Both the position numbers and the translations under genes were made by a program. Below the pieces are notes generated by a model. That model was not told the origin of the DNA and ran no database searches. It worked only from the letters and a program-made list of their open reading frames with translations. A stretch of DNA of 64,000 nt from NCBI GenBank assembly GCA_034401135.1, contig JAWZSP010000008.1, forward strand, positions 868,001 to 932,000, in the 5' to 3' direction. Of the stretch, positions 45,373-57,508 are shown piece after piece. Numbering within the stretch: position 1 is the first letter of the stretch; every line of letters starts with the position of its first letter. Source of the DNA: Volutella citrinella. Its lineage: Eukaryota; Ascomycota; Sordariomycetes; Hypocreales; Nectriaceae.

Positions 45373-46451
45373 TACCCGCGACTTGGAATCTAGGTCAGCG
45401 GGCGTTGGCCGGAATACCTAGACGACGCTCCGAGGCTCTGTCACAGTTATATCTTTTGGGATTTGTATCTGTTTGTCAATGAGCGGTTTTCCTAATGCAG
45501 CATGCGACACATGGAGGCTTGATCCATCAACGACGAGACGAGACGAGACCATCATGGACATATCCAACTAGGAACACCTATTTCCTTTGTACGTACTATA
45601 TCAGGGCTTTACCGGGGACTCATCTTGTACCAATGGCAACAACAAAACCGCATAGCTTTATGGTTTGTTCGATGAAGAAGTGGAACTGAAATGAGGTGAG
45701 GAATGGAGGACATTACGGCGTTGATAATTTATCCCCTTTTACTTTTACTTGATACAAGGCTTGTGGCGCACGAAGGGAGGGCGCGTTAAAGGATTGTGAG
45801 CAGTGGGCTGCATCATTCAAGCAAGCGATTAGGGCTATTTCTTGCATATTATTATTCATTGCAAGTGATTCAATGAAGATTTTACCATCAACCATGGTCC
45901 TCATTCCATTGGTGACATCGTTCTGGATTGTAGTTGGCGAGCTTCTGGGCTGAGACGCGTGTCAAATGCATGCAAGTGTTCTGACGACTCTGCAGATCAG
46001 TCCCTGTGAGAGGCAGGAGGACTGGAGAGTCCTGGACCCACTTTTTTGGTGTGATTGGAAGGCAGGAGCCTTCGGGTGAGGCAGGAAGATGACTAGCTTG
46101 AAAGCCTCCAAGAAAACCTAGCTCAATCAACATCCACCTTTTCAGTCAGACCCTTGCCTACAACCTCTCTTTCTCCCTGTTACACGACAATGCCGCGCCA
46201 TGCCGCCCTCAGCAACCCAACGGGGTCACAGATGCAAAGTCCGGGGGCGGCGCGCGCATTGCACTGCATGGACCCGAAGGCCTGGCACTTGGGATGGGCA
46301 AGGTTATGATGGATGAGCAAGTTTTGAGCGGGGTGGTGGCGGCTCTGGTGCATGAGATGAGACGAAAACTTGCTCACGGCAGGTCTTTCCAGGCCAGCCA
46401 TATATAATCAAGTCTCTTTGCGGTGTATCCTAACCTGCTACATCGGCTCCC
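45373..46451. other. convergent intergenic region
   Basis: About 1.1 kb between the 3' ends of the FHA gene and the GH75 gene. Open frames are short and without motifs. A short ACGAG array is at about 45533-45550. Confidence 0.5.
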
Positions 46452-47552
46452 TCAAGCACACTTTCCTTGGACGCAGGCCAGCGCACCGTCACACTCCTGG
46501 GCCACGGTGCAAGACGCTCCTAGACCGAGTTGTCAGCACACGTTTCACACAAGCTACTCCATGGAAGAACTCATTCGGCTGGGATTTCTTACCTTTGCAG
46601 TGGCCTTTCCACACACAGTCGGCGGGGTCCTCCTCGTTGCCACTTGCGGGAGGCCTCGTTCCTCCGATGCGCTTGACGAGCTCATTGCCAAGCGGGACAA
46701 GGCTCTTGTGAAAGTCTGCAAAGTTCCCGGCCGTCCACGCAGCCCCCTTGGCTCCAGGCACGGCGTCCTTTCCGGTGAATGCAATGTACAGCACGTCTTC
46801 CTCGTCGTGGCTCGTGTTAGACCCGGTGCCGGCCTTCATCCCAGTGCCATAGCACGCCGTGGCGAGGGAGAGGGAGACCTCGCCCACCGAGGCCCGATCT
46901 CCGTGGTCGCCGTTGGAGTCGGCCCAGATGCCGTAAAACTGCGAGATTAGTGTCAGTCAGTTCCCTCAGGGGATTTGCTTTCTCGGCGGGCTGCTTGCCA
47001 TTTGGTCGCCGCAAACAACGGCCATGAGGCTGGCCTTGTAGACGTTGTCGGCCCGGGGATCATACGTGTTCCAGCCAGGCTTCGTCCCGGAGTTTCCAAA
47101 GACGACGAAGGAGTGGTTATGGGGGTTGAGGTCGGTGATCCCCAGGTTGTAGCTGTTGATGATGTCCTTGATGGCGGTTGTCGGGATCGTCGTGGTAGAC
47201 TCGCCGCAACGGCCATCGTCTTGCGGTCCTCCTTGCTCTCCGTCGCAGTCTACGTCCATATTGGAGAAGGTGCCCTTCTCTCCCTGCAGGTAAACGACCC
47301 CATAGTCATCCAGGTGGTCGCCGCAGTAGGCAGTCTCTGGCCCGAGTCAGCCATGTCCTCCGCTCCAGTCTTCACATGCACAGACTCACTTCCGTCGTCA
47401 AACTTGGAATCATAGAAGCCTCCCTTGAGAACGCGATTGCACTGGCCTAGGGACTTGAGCTGGTTGTAAAAGTCGCGTACATTGCTGGGGACGTCCAGCG
47501 CCACTGCAGAAGCTGCGAGAGCAAGCTGGACGAGAATGGTGTGATAAAGCAT
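46452..47552 (-). CDS. GH75 endo-chitosanase with Cys-rich tail
   Basis: A secreted enzyme that cleaves chitosan. Exons are 47390-47552, 46999-47336, 46593-46938 and 46452-46519, giving 304 residues. A signal peptide (MLYHTILVQLALAASAVA) precedes LDVPSNVRDFYNQLKS. NMDVDCDG, HSFVVFGN and SLMAVVCGDQM are GH75 marks. The catalytic pair is Asp174 in IWADSNG and Glu187 in VGEVSLS, 13 apart as in the Fusarium enzyme (D175/E188). The second intron appears to begin with GC (ATG/GCAAGC), because no GT nearby keeps the frame. The last small exon adds a tail with about six cysteines (GHCKGASC..QECDG..GKCA), the type seen at the end of some GH75 proteins. The role may be remodelling of its own wall or attack on other fungi or arthropod cuticle. 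Confidence 0.9.
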
Positions 47553-48912
47553 GATGAGCGAAGGTGGTAAGGAAGGATCTTCTCACGGAAAACTAATTTA
47601 TGAATGAACGACGGTGCGTCCAGGTCAAGTTGAGACAAGTGACGCCACCAGTGAGTCGTGGAGGTCCCCCTTCCTATATGCCAACCACAATAGAAGCCCG
47701 ATTATATCCGACGACGATGCGGATGGACTCAGATCCATTACATTAAATGAGCAGTTCCCCACGGTCAGCCTGCGGTTCAAATATATTAGGATGCAAGGTT
47801 GTCGATCCCAAAGCGTCCATGGTGACCCTTGTCCGCCCCGAGAGCGGCTGGCGTCTTGTGGAATAAGATGCTGACATGAGTTTCACCCCCTAGCATGGCA
47901 TCATTTATATATCTCATGTTGCCTCAACTCGGCAAAAGAAACCGCCGATTGATTGGTAAGCGGCGTTGATTACTCTCACTGAGCAATTCGTTCCAACGTT
48001 GATATTGTTTCTTGTGGAATCACATAAGATCAAATCGCTGCATCCAGTCACTTACCCTACGACATGACTATCAGCCTCAATCCCTTCAGCGTCTCCCGGC
48101 AGACTCAGACGACCGTCATACGTATTGAGAATTGATGCATGGTGACGATGATCTCACTTTTTGCATCTTCTAGTCAAGCATGTACACAAAAGCCGCAGTC
48201 CAGCCCCATCCGATCCGATCCAATCGTCACCTCATCGTATCCAGCCCATCCCTCGCATCACGCAGCAATCACAGGTTAAAAAACGCCCCCGGATCGCAGG
48301 AAACAATGAGAAAATGAGGAAGAAAAAACCAGTTGTCATCAAAGTTCCTCCAAAGAGTAAACCCGGTCGCGTCCCTTTTCCCTACCTCCCAGGCCTCCGC
48401 TTGAAGCCAGACGAGGAGGGAAGGGTAAACAATCAAAGAGGTATATAAAGCAGCACATGGCGAGACTGGAGCCCGGCAAAGGCGTACAAGACAACAGTCA
48501 AAGCTGACATTGCCATGAATCGCCTGCCGAAACGACGCCCACTCGCGACACGCCCAAGAACGCCCGCGTTTGCAAGAGAGAAAAAGAAACCGGGCCACAA
48601 CCACCAGAGCCCCCATCCGCCTTCCCCCATTGTCGACCCAATCCATCCTCAAAGTAGCTCATTCTGTGTGGATGACAAAGGAAATAAAAATCGAGCCGGT
48701 GGCATGTTGAGTTGTGTGGTTCTTATTGTTGTTGTGGTTGTTGTGGTCGTAACTGTTGCATGATATTCTTCCACCCCCCTCCTCCCATCCCCATGATTAA
48801 TGAAAAGGCAAATGATTAAGGAAAATCCAAGGTTCCCATTGCTCTTGTCTAGTAGTCGTTTTCGGTCGTCTCCGCGCGCACAGGCGCTTCACAGCACCAG
48901 CACCGAGGAGGC
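47553..48912. other. intergenic, GH75 promoter and NIMA 3' side
   Basis: About 1.4 kb. The right part has a GTT/GTG-rich run at about 48723-48760. Open frames are without motifs. Probably the chitosanase promoter on the left and a long NIMA 3' UTR on the right. Confidence 0.45.
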
Positions 48913-51324
48913 CTACACCCTCGCGATACGTCGCTGCCGCACCAGGAACGGGCTCGGCATCTCGTCGCGCTCAGGGTCCCACACGGCCACGGGCTCATCG
49001 CCGCTGGATCGACGCTCCAGGCCGAGACGGTCCCGGAACGCTCTCTTCGGGCTGCCGTTCTCGCCGCTCGGCAGCGCGCTCATCGGGCGGCCACCGGCGC
49101 GAGCCTGCTGAAGCTCCACAAGAGTGCGGCCCTTGATGTTGTTCTTGGCCGCCACCTTGCCCAGCGCCTCGTCGCCGCTGCCGCTGCTCTTGTTGCCGCT
49201 CTTGAACGAGTTCTTGCGCGTCAGGCCCCCTTCGGCAGCCGAGGGGATCTTGCTGAGGCGACGGTTGGGCGATCGAGGACCCAGCTCGGCTCCAGCAGAC
49301 TGCGTCGGCGGGACTGCCATCTTGGATACGAGGCCGGGGTTGGAGGATTGGGGCTTGAGACGGTTCACGGGAGCCGACTTCTGGGATGTAAGAATGGGGC
49401 GCGTCTTGGATGTGAAGGGGTTCTTGGACGACTTGATGTTCCTTGTCGGGGAGGGCATGATATCCTCGTCGTCCGAGTCCGTCAAAGAAACGTCGCGAGG
49501 CAGATCCCATCGAGGATCGCCGTTGCTGTTGTGGGCATTAGCCGCAAAGATGTTGCCCGTGTTCGCCGTCGGGGCCTTGGTGTTGCCGTTGCGACGGGGC
49601 GACAGAGACAGCGAGGCGATGGCGATGGGACTCGGTGATGCCATCTCGATATCCATGGGCGTGCCCGTAGCGATAGCAGCACCCACAAACATGGTCTGCG
49701 CTCGGCCAAATGGTGTTCGTGTGGCCTTCTTGGGCTCTCGGGATGTGTCGGGGCTGTTGTCGCTCGACAGCTCTGTCATGTCTGTCGTGGCGGATGAGAA
49801 GTCGTCTCCGCTGGGGCCAACCGATGACGAGTGTGAGTATTCGGGCTTGTTTCTGTTGTTGTTGAGAGCCGAGGCGTACTCGTTTCCTTGGCTGACGACT
49901 CGCTGTGGTGGTTGAGGAGGCGGCGCGAATGAGACGGCCTTCTTCTGCAGCTCGGCCTCGACTCGTGCCCTGACCTCGTCCTCGAATCGCTTCTGGAGCT
50001 GCTCCATCTCGGCGTTGGCTAATCGGTCAATCTCCAGGCGAGCCTTGACCTCCCACTCCCTCCTCAGCGACGAGTCCACCTCGTCGCGGATGATATCACG
50101 TTCCCTGTCGAGGCTGGAGAGTCTCTCGTTGAGCTCGAGCTCCTTCTTCCGGAGCGAATCCTCCTTGACCTTGAGCTTCTTGTTGAGGTCCACCACCTCC
50201 TTCTCCTTCCTCATGAGCTTGACCACGGGCAGGTTCAGTAGCTGGGTGGTGTCCGGCCGTCGGTCAGGGTTGACGCGAAGGCAGTCCTTGATGACTTGGC
50301 CGAGCTCCGGCGAGTAGACATCGGGTAGAGCAGGGAACTTGCCGTCCTTGATCTTTTGGACGAGTTGGAAATGCGTCTTGGCGTTGAATGGGGGCTCCCT
50401 CGCACAGAGCTCGTAGATGATGCAGCCAAGCGACCAGATGTCCGACTTGAGTGTATACTTTTCGGCCGCACAAATCTCAGGCGACATGTAGAATGGTGTG
50501 CCCACGTAGGTGGATGCAAAGTCGTGCGACTTGATCATCTTGGAGAGACCAAAGTCACCAAGCTTGACGGAGTTGTCCTCTCCCAGGAAGACTGCCAAAG
50601 GGCTCTGTCAGTATACCTATCCCTCATCCACGCAATTCAACAATGGACATACCATTTTCCGGCTTCAGATCTCGGTGCAGAATCGTCATGGCGCCCGCAG
50701 GCACCTTGGGAACCGAAGCTGAGCTTCCTTGTGCCAGCCCCAAAACATTGGCACCAACCTCTGGAGGGTCGATACCGTAGTGACATCGATATAGGGCCAT
50801 GACCAGCTGGCTAAATATGCTCCATACAAAGCTCTCCTGCGCCCGCTGTCCCTTGAGGGCGAGGTCCTTGATGACCCGGCCGAGGTCGCCATTGCCACAG
50901 TACTCCATATACAAGTGCAAGTCCTGGCTGACTTTTAGGTGCTCGCGGTGGTAGTAGGCAACAATGTTGGCGTGTCGTAGGTGTGACAGGATCTGGAATT
51001 CGGCATGGAGTTGCTCGCGCTCCTTCTGGGACATTCGGAGGTAGGAGATTTCCTTGCGGCACATGATGAAGCCGTCGGCCTTGCGACGGACCTTGCGAAT
51101 GACACCGAAGGATCCATGGCCTAGAAGAGAGAGGAGACAACTGGTCAGCAGGCTGGTTGCTTTGCCATTGTTATGTTGCATGGTGGATGTGGACCATGTT
51201 GTTTGTAACAAAGTCGGTGTGAGGGCCATGAGAGTCACCGGGTGCGTGAAAAGCAACTGCGTGAGTGGAAGGAGGCGGACATACCAATCTTCTCCAGCGT
51301 TTCGTATTTCTCTTCGGAAGACAT
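48913..51324 (-). CDS. nimA: NIMA-family mitotic Ser/Thr kinase
   Basis: A protein kinase that drives entry into mitosis, orthologous in layout to Aspergillus NIMA and Neurospora NIM-1. Exons are 51285-51324, 50653-51120 and 48913-50591, giving 728 residues. The kinase domain begins at residue 8 (YETLEKIGHGSFGVIRKV). The ATP lysine is in MCRKEISY. The catalytic loop HRDLKPEN is at 162-169 (Asp164), DFG is at 182-184, and YVGTPFYMSPE follows. About 25 residues are inserted before the catalytic loop, between CHYG and TILHRD, as in other fungal NIMA proteins. A coiled coil spans about 300-390 for dimerisation. The C-terminal half is basic, Ser/Thr/Pro-rich and probably disordered, with several S/T-P sites for Cdk-type phosphorylation and likely degradation signals. 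Confidence 0.94.
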
Positions 51325-52062
51325 GATGAAGCGATGCGCCGTCAAGAGCGGTGATTACCCATGTAGCAAGGCTATGAGACTAAAAGTTGCGAAAAGCCGC
51401 CGCACGGGAACAAAGGAAGGGCGACGGGGCAACGCAAATCGGCTGTGGTGATGCGGCAACGACAAGGTAGAAGGTGAAGAAGCAGAACAAGGACGACGAC
51501 GTAGGCGTAGAGGCGGCGAAGAAACCCTGCTGTGTGGTTAGTAGCAACAAAAACGCGAACAAGCGCAAAATAACACAACCCGTGGGCTTTGGTTTGGTGA
51601 TAACAGTTCGGAGTGGGAGGAAAGTCGGAACTGGGCAGCTTGAGGTTGTTGGCGTGCACCGTCCACCGACCCCGGCACACCCCGGCCCCGTCGTCCCACG
51701 GGCGACAGCTCATTGGAAGTAAACACTCTAGCGTTGCTGCCATGGCAACCAGGCACTGACAGGGTCTGCCGGAGAAGAGCCGGCCAATTTCCTTATCGAT
51801 AAGGCGAACTGGTCCCCCGGCGATAAGATGACGTCGGGGCCGAATAGTGGGTGGAGTCTGGAGAGGGACGCGTGAGCTGTGATTGGGCCGCGCCTTGGCA
51901 ACTGCTCTGGCGATGGCGACTTTTGGAGGGGCAAGGCGAAGTGTCGGGATGCTTTGATAATCAGCAACTTTGCAACAGCACCCAGTCGCCTTCTCCCACT
52001 GGTCCTCCAATTCCGTTTCCCAGAGGCCGCGGAATCCACCAGCGCCCACAGCTCAGGCCGCA
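51325..52062. promoter_or_regulatory. divergent promoter, NIMA / ankyrin-BTB
   Basis: About 740 bp between divergent starts. It contains CTTATCGATAAG, a perfect 12-bp palindrome with GATA words on both strands, at about 51792-51803. The long open frames crossing it on either strand have no family motif. Confidence 0.45.
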
Positions 52063-54312
52063 ATGGTCCTCCGCAAGCACGAGCTCGAGGGCAAGCTGGG
52101 CGAGGAGGCCCAGCTCATCAAGAGCGGCGTGCTGCGAGACGATAACCCGCTCGACGACAGCCCCGAGTTCAACGCATTCCTCCTCGCCTGTCGCCACGGC
52201 GATCTCAAGACTTGTCAGGAGCTTATTAGCCGAGGGGTCAACATCAATGGAAAGGACCAGTTCGATTACACGCCCCTGATTATTGTAAGTGAGATGAGTG
52301 CATGATTGGAGCTGACTGAGATGCGATGAGATGCGATGAGTCGGCTCGGACATCAACGAGACCAGGGCCGCACGACCGCACATCTTCTCCTGTTTCAACT
52401 GGCTAAGTGCGGAATGCTGATTCGGCCTTAGGCAAGTCTCTGCGGCCATTATGAACTTGTGCAGCTGTTGCTAGAATCTGGTACGCCTCACTCATCCCGC
52501 CGTCTCAACTCAATCTTCCCTGATTGCCCAACCGCCATGTCATGATCATCACCACGGCCCACTAACACCAAAACCCCAGGCGCCCTCGCCGAGCGCAATA
52601 CTTTCCAGGGCGAGCGCTGCATCTACAACGCCCTCAACGACCGAATCCGCAATCTCCTGCTCCAATACGACTTCTCCAAGTCGTCTGACCCCTTCGTCTA
52701 CTGGGCCACCCACATCTCAGCCCTCCTGGGCCGCACCACGCCCGCAACAACCGACATCAGCCTCGATGCCGGCACCCGATCTTTTGACTTGCACAAGTTC
52801 ATCCTTGCCTCGCGCTCCCCTTACTTCCGTCATAAATTGGCCGCCGCCCCGGACGCCCAGACATGGCGCCTAGCCCACGGCATCCCCGTCGAGGCGGTGC
52901 AGATCGTCATCCGCTACCTCTACCTCGGCGAGGTGCCCCGCGACCTTGCGCCCGCCGGAACCTCCGCGGCGTCCGAGGAGGACGTTGTGAAGGGCATCGA
53001 CAAGGTCAGCAAGCTGCTCGAAGTCGAGCACTTGTGGGACGCGCTCCTGGCCGGCAACGACCGCCGCCTTGCCCGCCAGCGCTACGAGGACGAGGTGCAG
53101 CGTGCGCTGCGCCAGGTCAAGGACTTTTTCCAGCGCGCCGTTGTCGGCCACAAGATGGTCGTTGACGCGGATCGTATCGACGAGGTGAATTGGAGCCTCG
53201 ACAATGACATCTTTGCCGATGTCCTCCTACGGGCTGACGAGCCCATCCATGTCGAGGACGAGGATGACGAGCCCGAGCAGGAGCCCTCATCAACAAGCAC
53301 AATCCCCATCGGCCCGGCTGGCAACGGCAGCGGCAACGAGACGACGTCGAAGCGCAAGTCGGTCCTCTATCCGGCCCACAAGGCCATGCTCATACGCAGC
53401 GAGTACTTTGAGAAGATGTTCTCGGGCGACTTCGTCGAGTCACAGCGCTCCGACCGCCTGCGCGTCGTCACCATCGACTGCCCGCCCCCGGTCCTAGAAA
53501 TCATCCTCTCCTTCCTCTACACCGAGACCGTCGTCTGCCCTCTCGAGCACGCCCTCGAGCTCCTCTACGCCGCCGACATGCTCTTCCTCGACGCCCTCAA
53601 GTCTAAGGCCGCCGTCGCCATCAGCACCCTCGGCAGCGCAACAAGCAACATGCTCATCGACCGCACCCATAACGCCGACGGCGAGGCAGACACGGACTCC
53701 AACGCCCCCGCCGAGGACAGTGATGGCACCGACGCCCCGGAGATGGAGCCCATCAACATCTACGACGTCATCCACGCCGCATGGGACCTCCGAGTCCAGC
53801 GCCTCGAGGAGTTTGCCGCGCGCTACCTCGCCTACCGCCTGGAGGACTACATCGACGAGGTCGAGTTCCAGGACCTCATCGCCGAGAGTGCCCAGCGCTT
53901 GCACACGCGTGAGGAGACGGACACGATCGAACTTCTCGACGACATCCGGTATTATCTCTCTGAGCGCTTCAGGCTTCGCTTCGAAGACGCCGGTCTTGAG
54001 GATATCATGGACGCAGAGGGCGAGATGTCGGCCGATCTCGCAGCCGCCATGGCCGAACAGGCCACCATCTCCGATCCGTCCCGCCCGGAAGACAACCCCG
54101 TTGCTTCGGATGACGCTGTGGCCTCCAACGACGTGCCTGCTGCCACCCCAAAAGCTTCAAATCCGCAGAGCGAGCAACAGAAGCTGGCGGGTGTGGTACG
54201 TACCCTGGACGGCAAGTTGGTCGAGGATGAGTTTGCGTCCGACGCCATCAATTACCAGATCTTACTGGGCAAGATTGATGCCATGTTGGATCGGTTGAGG
54301 TTAGACGCATAG
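52063..54312 (+). CDS. ankyrin and double BTB/POZ protein (ABTB1/Btb3 type)
   Basis: Probably a substrate adaptor for a Cullin-3 ubiquitin ligase, by analogy to S. pombe Btb3. Exons are 52063-52284, 52432-52480 and 52580-54312, giving 667 residues. Ankyrin repeats cover about 35-95 (FNAFLLACRHGDLKTCQELI, then PLIIASLCGHYELVQLLLESGA across two introns). The first BTB domain is at about 150-220 (FDLHKFILASRSPYFRHKL). The second is at about 300-430, with DIFADVLL, an acidic insert and YPAHKAMLIRSEYFEKMFSGDF. BACK-like helices follow and the last 100 residues are acidic and low in complexity. The start ATG at 52063 is supported because the ankyrin region follows closely. Soluble, cytosolic or nuclear. 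Confidence 0.9.
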
Positions 54313-54687
54313 TGTGGGGCAGCAACAGAGTGAAGAATATACTTAGTAGAATCCGCGACTTCCAACTCTCTAGACAGCGGCTTGAAGGACGCTCGATAAA
54401 CATGTACACCCAGCAAGCCGATTATGGCAGTGCAAATAGACACAATGTCACATGGACGAAGGCAGGCAATTCATCTGTGATTTTCTCATTTCATTCATTC
54501 TTCTCGTTATGATAGCGGTAGATACAATTCTCGAGGGCGACGGCGTTAAATAGGCGGTCATTTCACGCTGCAAAGTATCTGATGAGGCTGATGCGATCAT
54601 GTGCTGCTGTATAATGTGCGCTCGTCCCTTTTCCCCTGGCAACGCGCTACTAGCTCATTTGGCGGCTTGTCGTGTGTACTTGGCACT
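54313..54687. other. convergent intergenic region
   Basis: 375 bp between the 3' ends of the ankyrin-BTB and choline kinase genes. No gene seen. Confidence 0.5.
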
Positions 54688-57508
54688 TCACATGTCAATG
54701 AGCTTGAGCCTAGCCCGCACCGTGACTGGCAGTTCCTTGGGTGAAATGAGTCCCATTTGCACACAGTCTCCCCAGAAGAGCAGGGCCCGGTCCTGGGAAT
54801 AGCTCAAGTAGTCAAACTCATCCGGGCCCAGATCCTCTTCTGTGGGTGACTGCTCATCAAGGCCTGGGATCTTGGCTTGGACAATACCCCATGCCACCCA
54901 GAATGCACAGTTGGCAGGGCGCCACAACCTGGTCTCCTCCAAAAGCTCTTTAACGTGCTTTTCGTTCTGTTCGTCCTTGGCGCGCTCGCAGGCACTCCAA
55001 CCACCGGGCGGCACCCGAGCATCCAGCATGAAGTCGACAATGGAGCTGGTGCTGGGCGCTGTGCTGGGGGTGGCGAGAGGTGTCGAAGGACCACTGGAGA
55101 TGTTTCCATCCGAAGGCCCCATGCGAGGAGTCGAACCGGCAGTGCTAGGTGTGGGAAACGAGGGGCGGTGGGCAACGTAGGCCTTAAGGAATCGCTTCTG
55201 CTCCTCAACGCTCGGGTATCGACGCTCATTGCAGAGGTGGGGGGCAGCAGCATCATGATAGTTGTAGGTCCATTCCGTGAAGTGGTTGGCAAACTCATAA
55301 CCAGGCAGATTGGCTCCAGCGTACTCGAAATCGATGACGATGAGCTGTTTGTGCTGGTTGGCTGGCTGCAGCAGAGGCGACTTCTCGTCATCGGGTCGAA
55401 TGCGAAGAATGTTGCCATATTGGGTCTGTGATTGTTTTCGTTAGCTCATGTCAAGGGATAGTGGATGTGACTGCCTTACATCATTGTGGGCAAAGACAAG
55501 CCGGTCTTCAATGTCCTTCTTGTTCTCATAGCAACGTTCCACGTGGGCCCGATACTTCAACACCATCTCCTTGAACTGCGGCCAAGGGGTGCCCAGGACA
55601 TAGCCATGGGTTTTCCACGCGTGAACGACGGAGTCGCGGCGAGCAGAGCCAGTATCGTTCTCCAGTTGTTGGTCGAGGAACGTCATGATACGGTCGACAT
55701 TGTTCTGCCACTGGTCCCAGTTTTTCCATACGCCGGGCCCGTTGCTCCTTTCGTGAAGCAGCAGGTCGATACCGTCATGCAGCTCCCTCATTCGCTTGGA
55801 GATCTGCTTCATCGTCTCTGTAACGCGCAGGTCGCCCGGTGTAAGAGTGATGGCATTGAAAAACTGCTCAAAACGACCATTGCGGAAGGTACCCAGAAGG
55901 CGTGGGCCAATCTTTTTGCGAGCAAGCCTTTGGAGAACCTGCAGTTCGTTGTCTCTGTCGATCAAATGCTCGACTTGAGGGCCGTATACTCGAAGAAGGA
56001 CCTTGGTCGGCTTGCTCTTGCTGCCAGTCTCTGGGAGCTCGGCTGGGGGGCAGACGACATACACGGCATTGGTAAGAGCACCACTCAGGCGCTGGACTGA
56101 GATCCCCTCGCCTTGTCCGAGTGGAACTCGCCTCCAACCCTTGAGCCTCAGAGTATGAGCGATGCGGAGGATCTCGTTCTTGAAGCTCAGCCATGCCTCC
56201 CGCTCTTTCTCAGCGCGAGAGTCGCCGCCGTTGGCTGTCAGATCCTCTGCACTTGCGTTACCGCCAGTGTAGCTCATTGTCTTGGAGTTATCAAGCCAGG
56301 CATCGCAGCTTGGCACAATGACGTCGCCATCCGCATATTCCGTATCCGAGGAGGCCCCGCGGTAGGAAGCTCGCGAGCTTGATCGGCGGTTTCGGGAGCG
56401 AGGCATCTTGGGACTGAAGTTCGGGACTGAACTGAATCCCATGTGAGCCATGGAGTCCTCCAGAATGTGTTGCAGTCGGTCAAAAGACACTTCGCTGGAT
56501 TGAGAATCGATCGAGTCGGATCGTTGGCGTCGGGTCTCAGATGACTCGCCGTTCTCACCCGCACTCGCCTTCTCTTGGCTCTTGGGGGGCGACTTGGACT
56601 TGTGCCGATGGGTCTTTCGCTTCCGTCCTTGGGCTTTCTTCCGCTCGTGCTCCAACCAGTCTCCAACCTGAGCGAGAAGCTTTTCGCTGTAATACTGTCG
56701 ACGGTGGCTGCCACTGCGGTGGCTGGATTGAGAACCATGGGGGGTAGATGATGAAGCGGGTGTTTGGGAGGCATCGTCTTGGTTTTGCGATTGGGCTGCA
56801 GCTGAGTTCTCACTAACAGAAGAACGAGATGAGCCGTTGTAGAGCTGAGGAGGTGGCAGCTTGCCGCTCAGACGGCGCTTAGGGCCAGCTGGGAACTCCT
56901 TGACGGGACGCGACTCCTCCTCGAGAAGCTGGATCTCGGACTCGGGCTCGGCGATGTGTACAGCTGCAGTTCATTGTGAGCCCAGGTCTACGTCACTTGG
57001 AAATGCGAATGAGTTTGGCCAGACAGGGAGTAGCACGAGACATTATGGGCATGGGCGAAGGCGAGCGTTGACTCGATCCCCAGACCGAGCATCGGAACAG
57101 TAAGTAGACATGGAGGTTCTATCCCAATGCCAGAGGCGAAGAGGACACTCACTTGAGGGCACAGCAAAGCCATGCATTCACTTGATCCATCGCCGGTTGG
57201 GTGGTGGGGCTCAAGCCAGCCTTATCAAGACGCTCATGCTCATGCTCATGCTCATGATGCTGATGACAGGCTGCCACCGCCAAAAAAGGGAATGCCAACT
57301 CCACCAGCTATCGTTGACGTTGACACACGGGCCTGTCTCAATGGCCGGGGGGGAGGGGAGGGGGGAGGGTTGGGGTTCCAGAGGACTTACCCTTGAGGGA
57401 GCCGCTGGAGGGCGAGGGTCGGTCAAGATCGTCATCGGTCTTGAGCGCTGACCGCAGCGGGGTGTGCGCAAGGCCATTCCCGTTGGGACTTTGCGCCGAA
57501 GGAGTCAT
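54688..57508 (-). CDS. CKI1: choline kinase
   Basis: Phosphorylates choline (and often ethanolamine) in the first step of the Kennedy pathway to phosphatidylcholine. Exons are 57391-57508, 55480-56963 and 54688-55425, giving 779 residues. The kinase part starts at about residue 295 (GWRRVPLGQGEGISVQRLSGALTN). The lysine-containing KVLLRVYG follows, then the Brenner motif FAHNDTQYGNIL (Asp534), which spans the second intron, and VIDFEYAG. The N-terminal 290 residues are Ser/Arg/Lys-rich and probably disordered, as in other filamentous fungi. An insert of about 50 Ser/Pro/Thr residues lies between the kinase core and the end. The first intron is long (427 nt) and holds a CTCATG array. Cytosolic. 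Confidence 0.92.
57233..57258. repeat. CTCATG hexamer array in an intron
   Basis: About four tandem CTCATG units within the first intron of the choline kinase gene. On the sense strand it reads CATGAG repeats. It is probably a simple slippage repeat. Confidence 0.75.

Noticed and set aside
49124..49915. 263-codon plus-strand open frame
   Set aside because: It is antisense to the NIMA C-terminal region and is explained by its codon composition.
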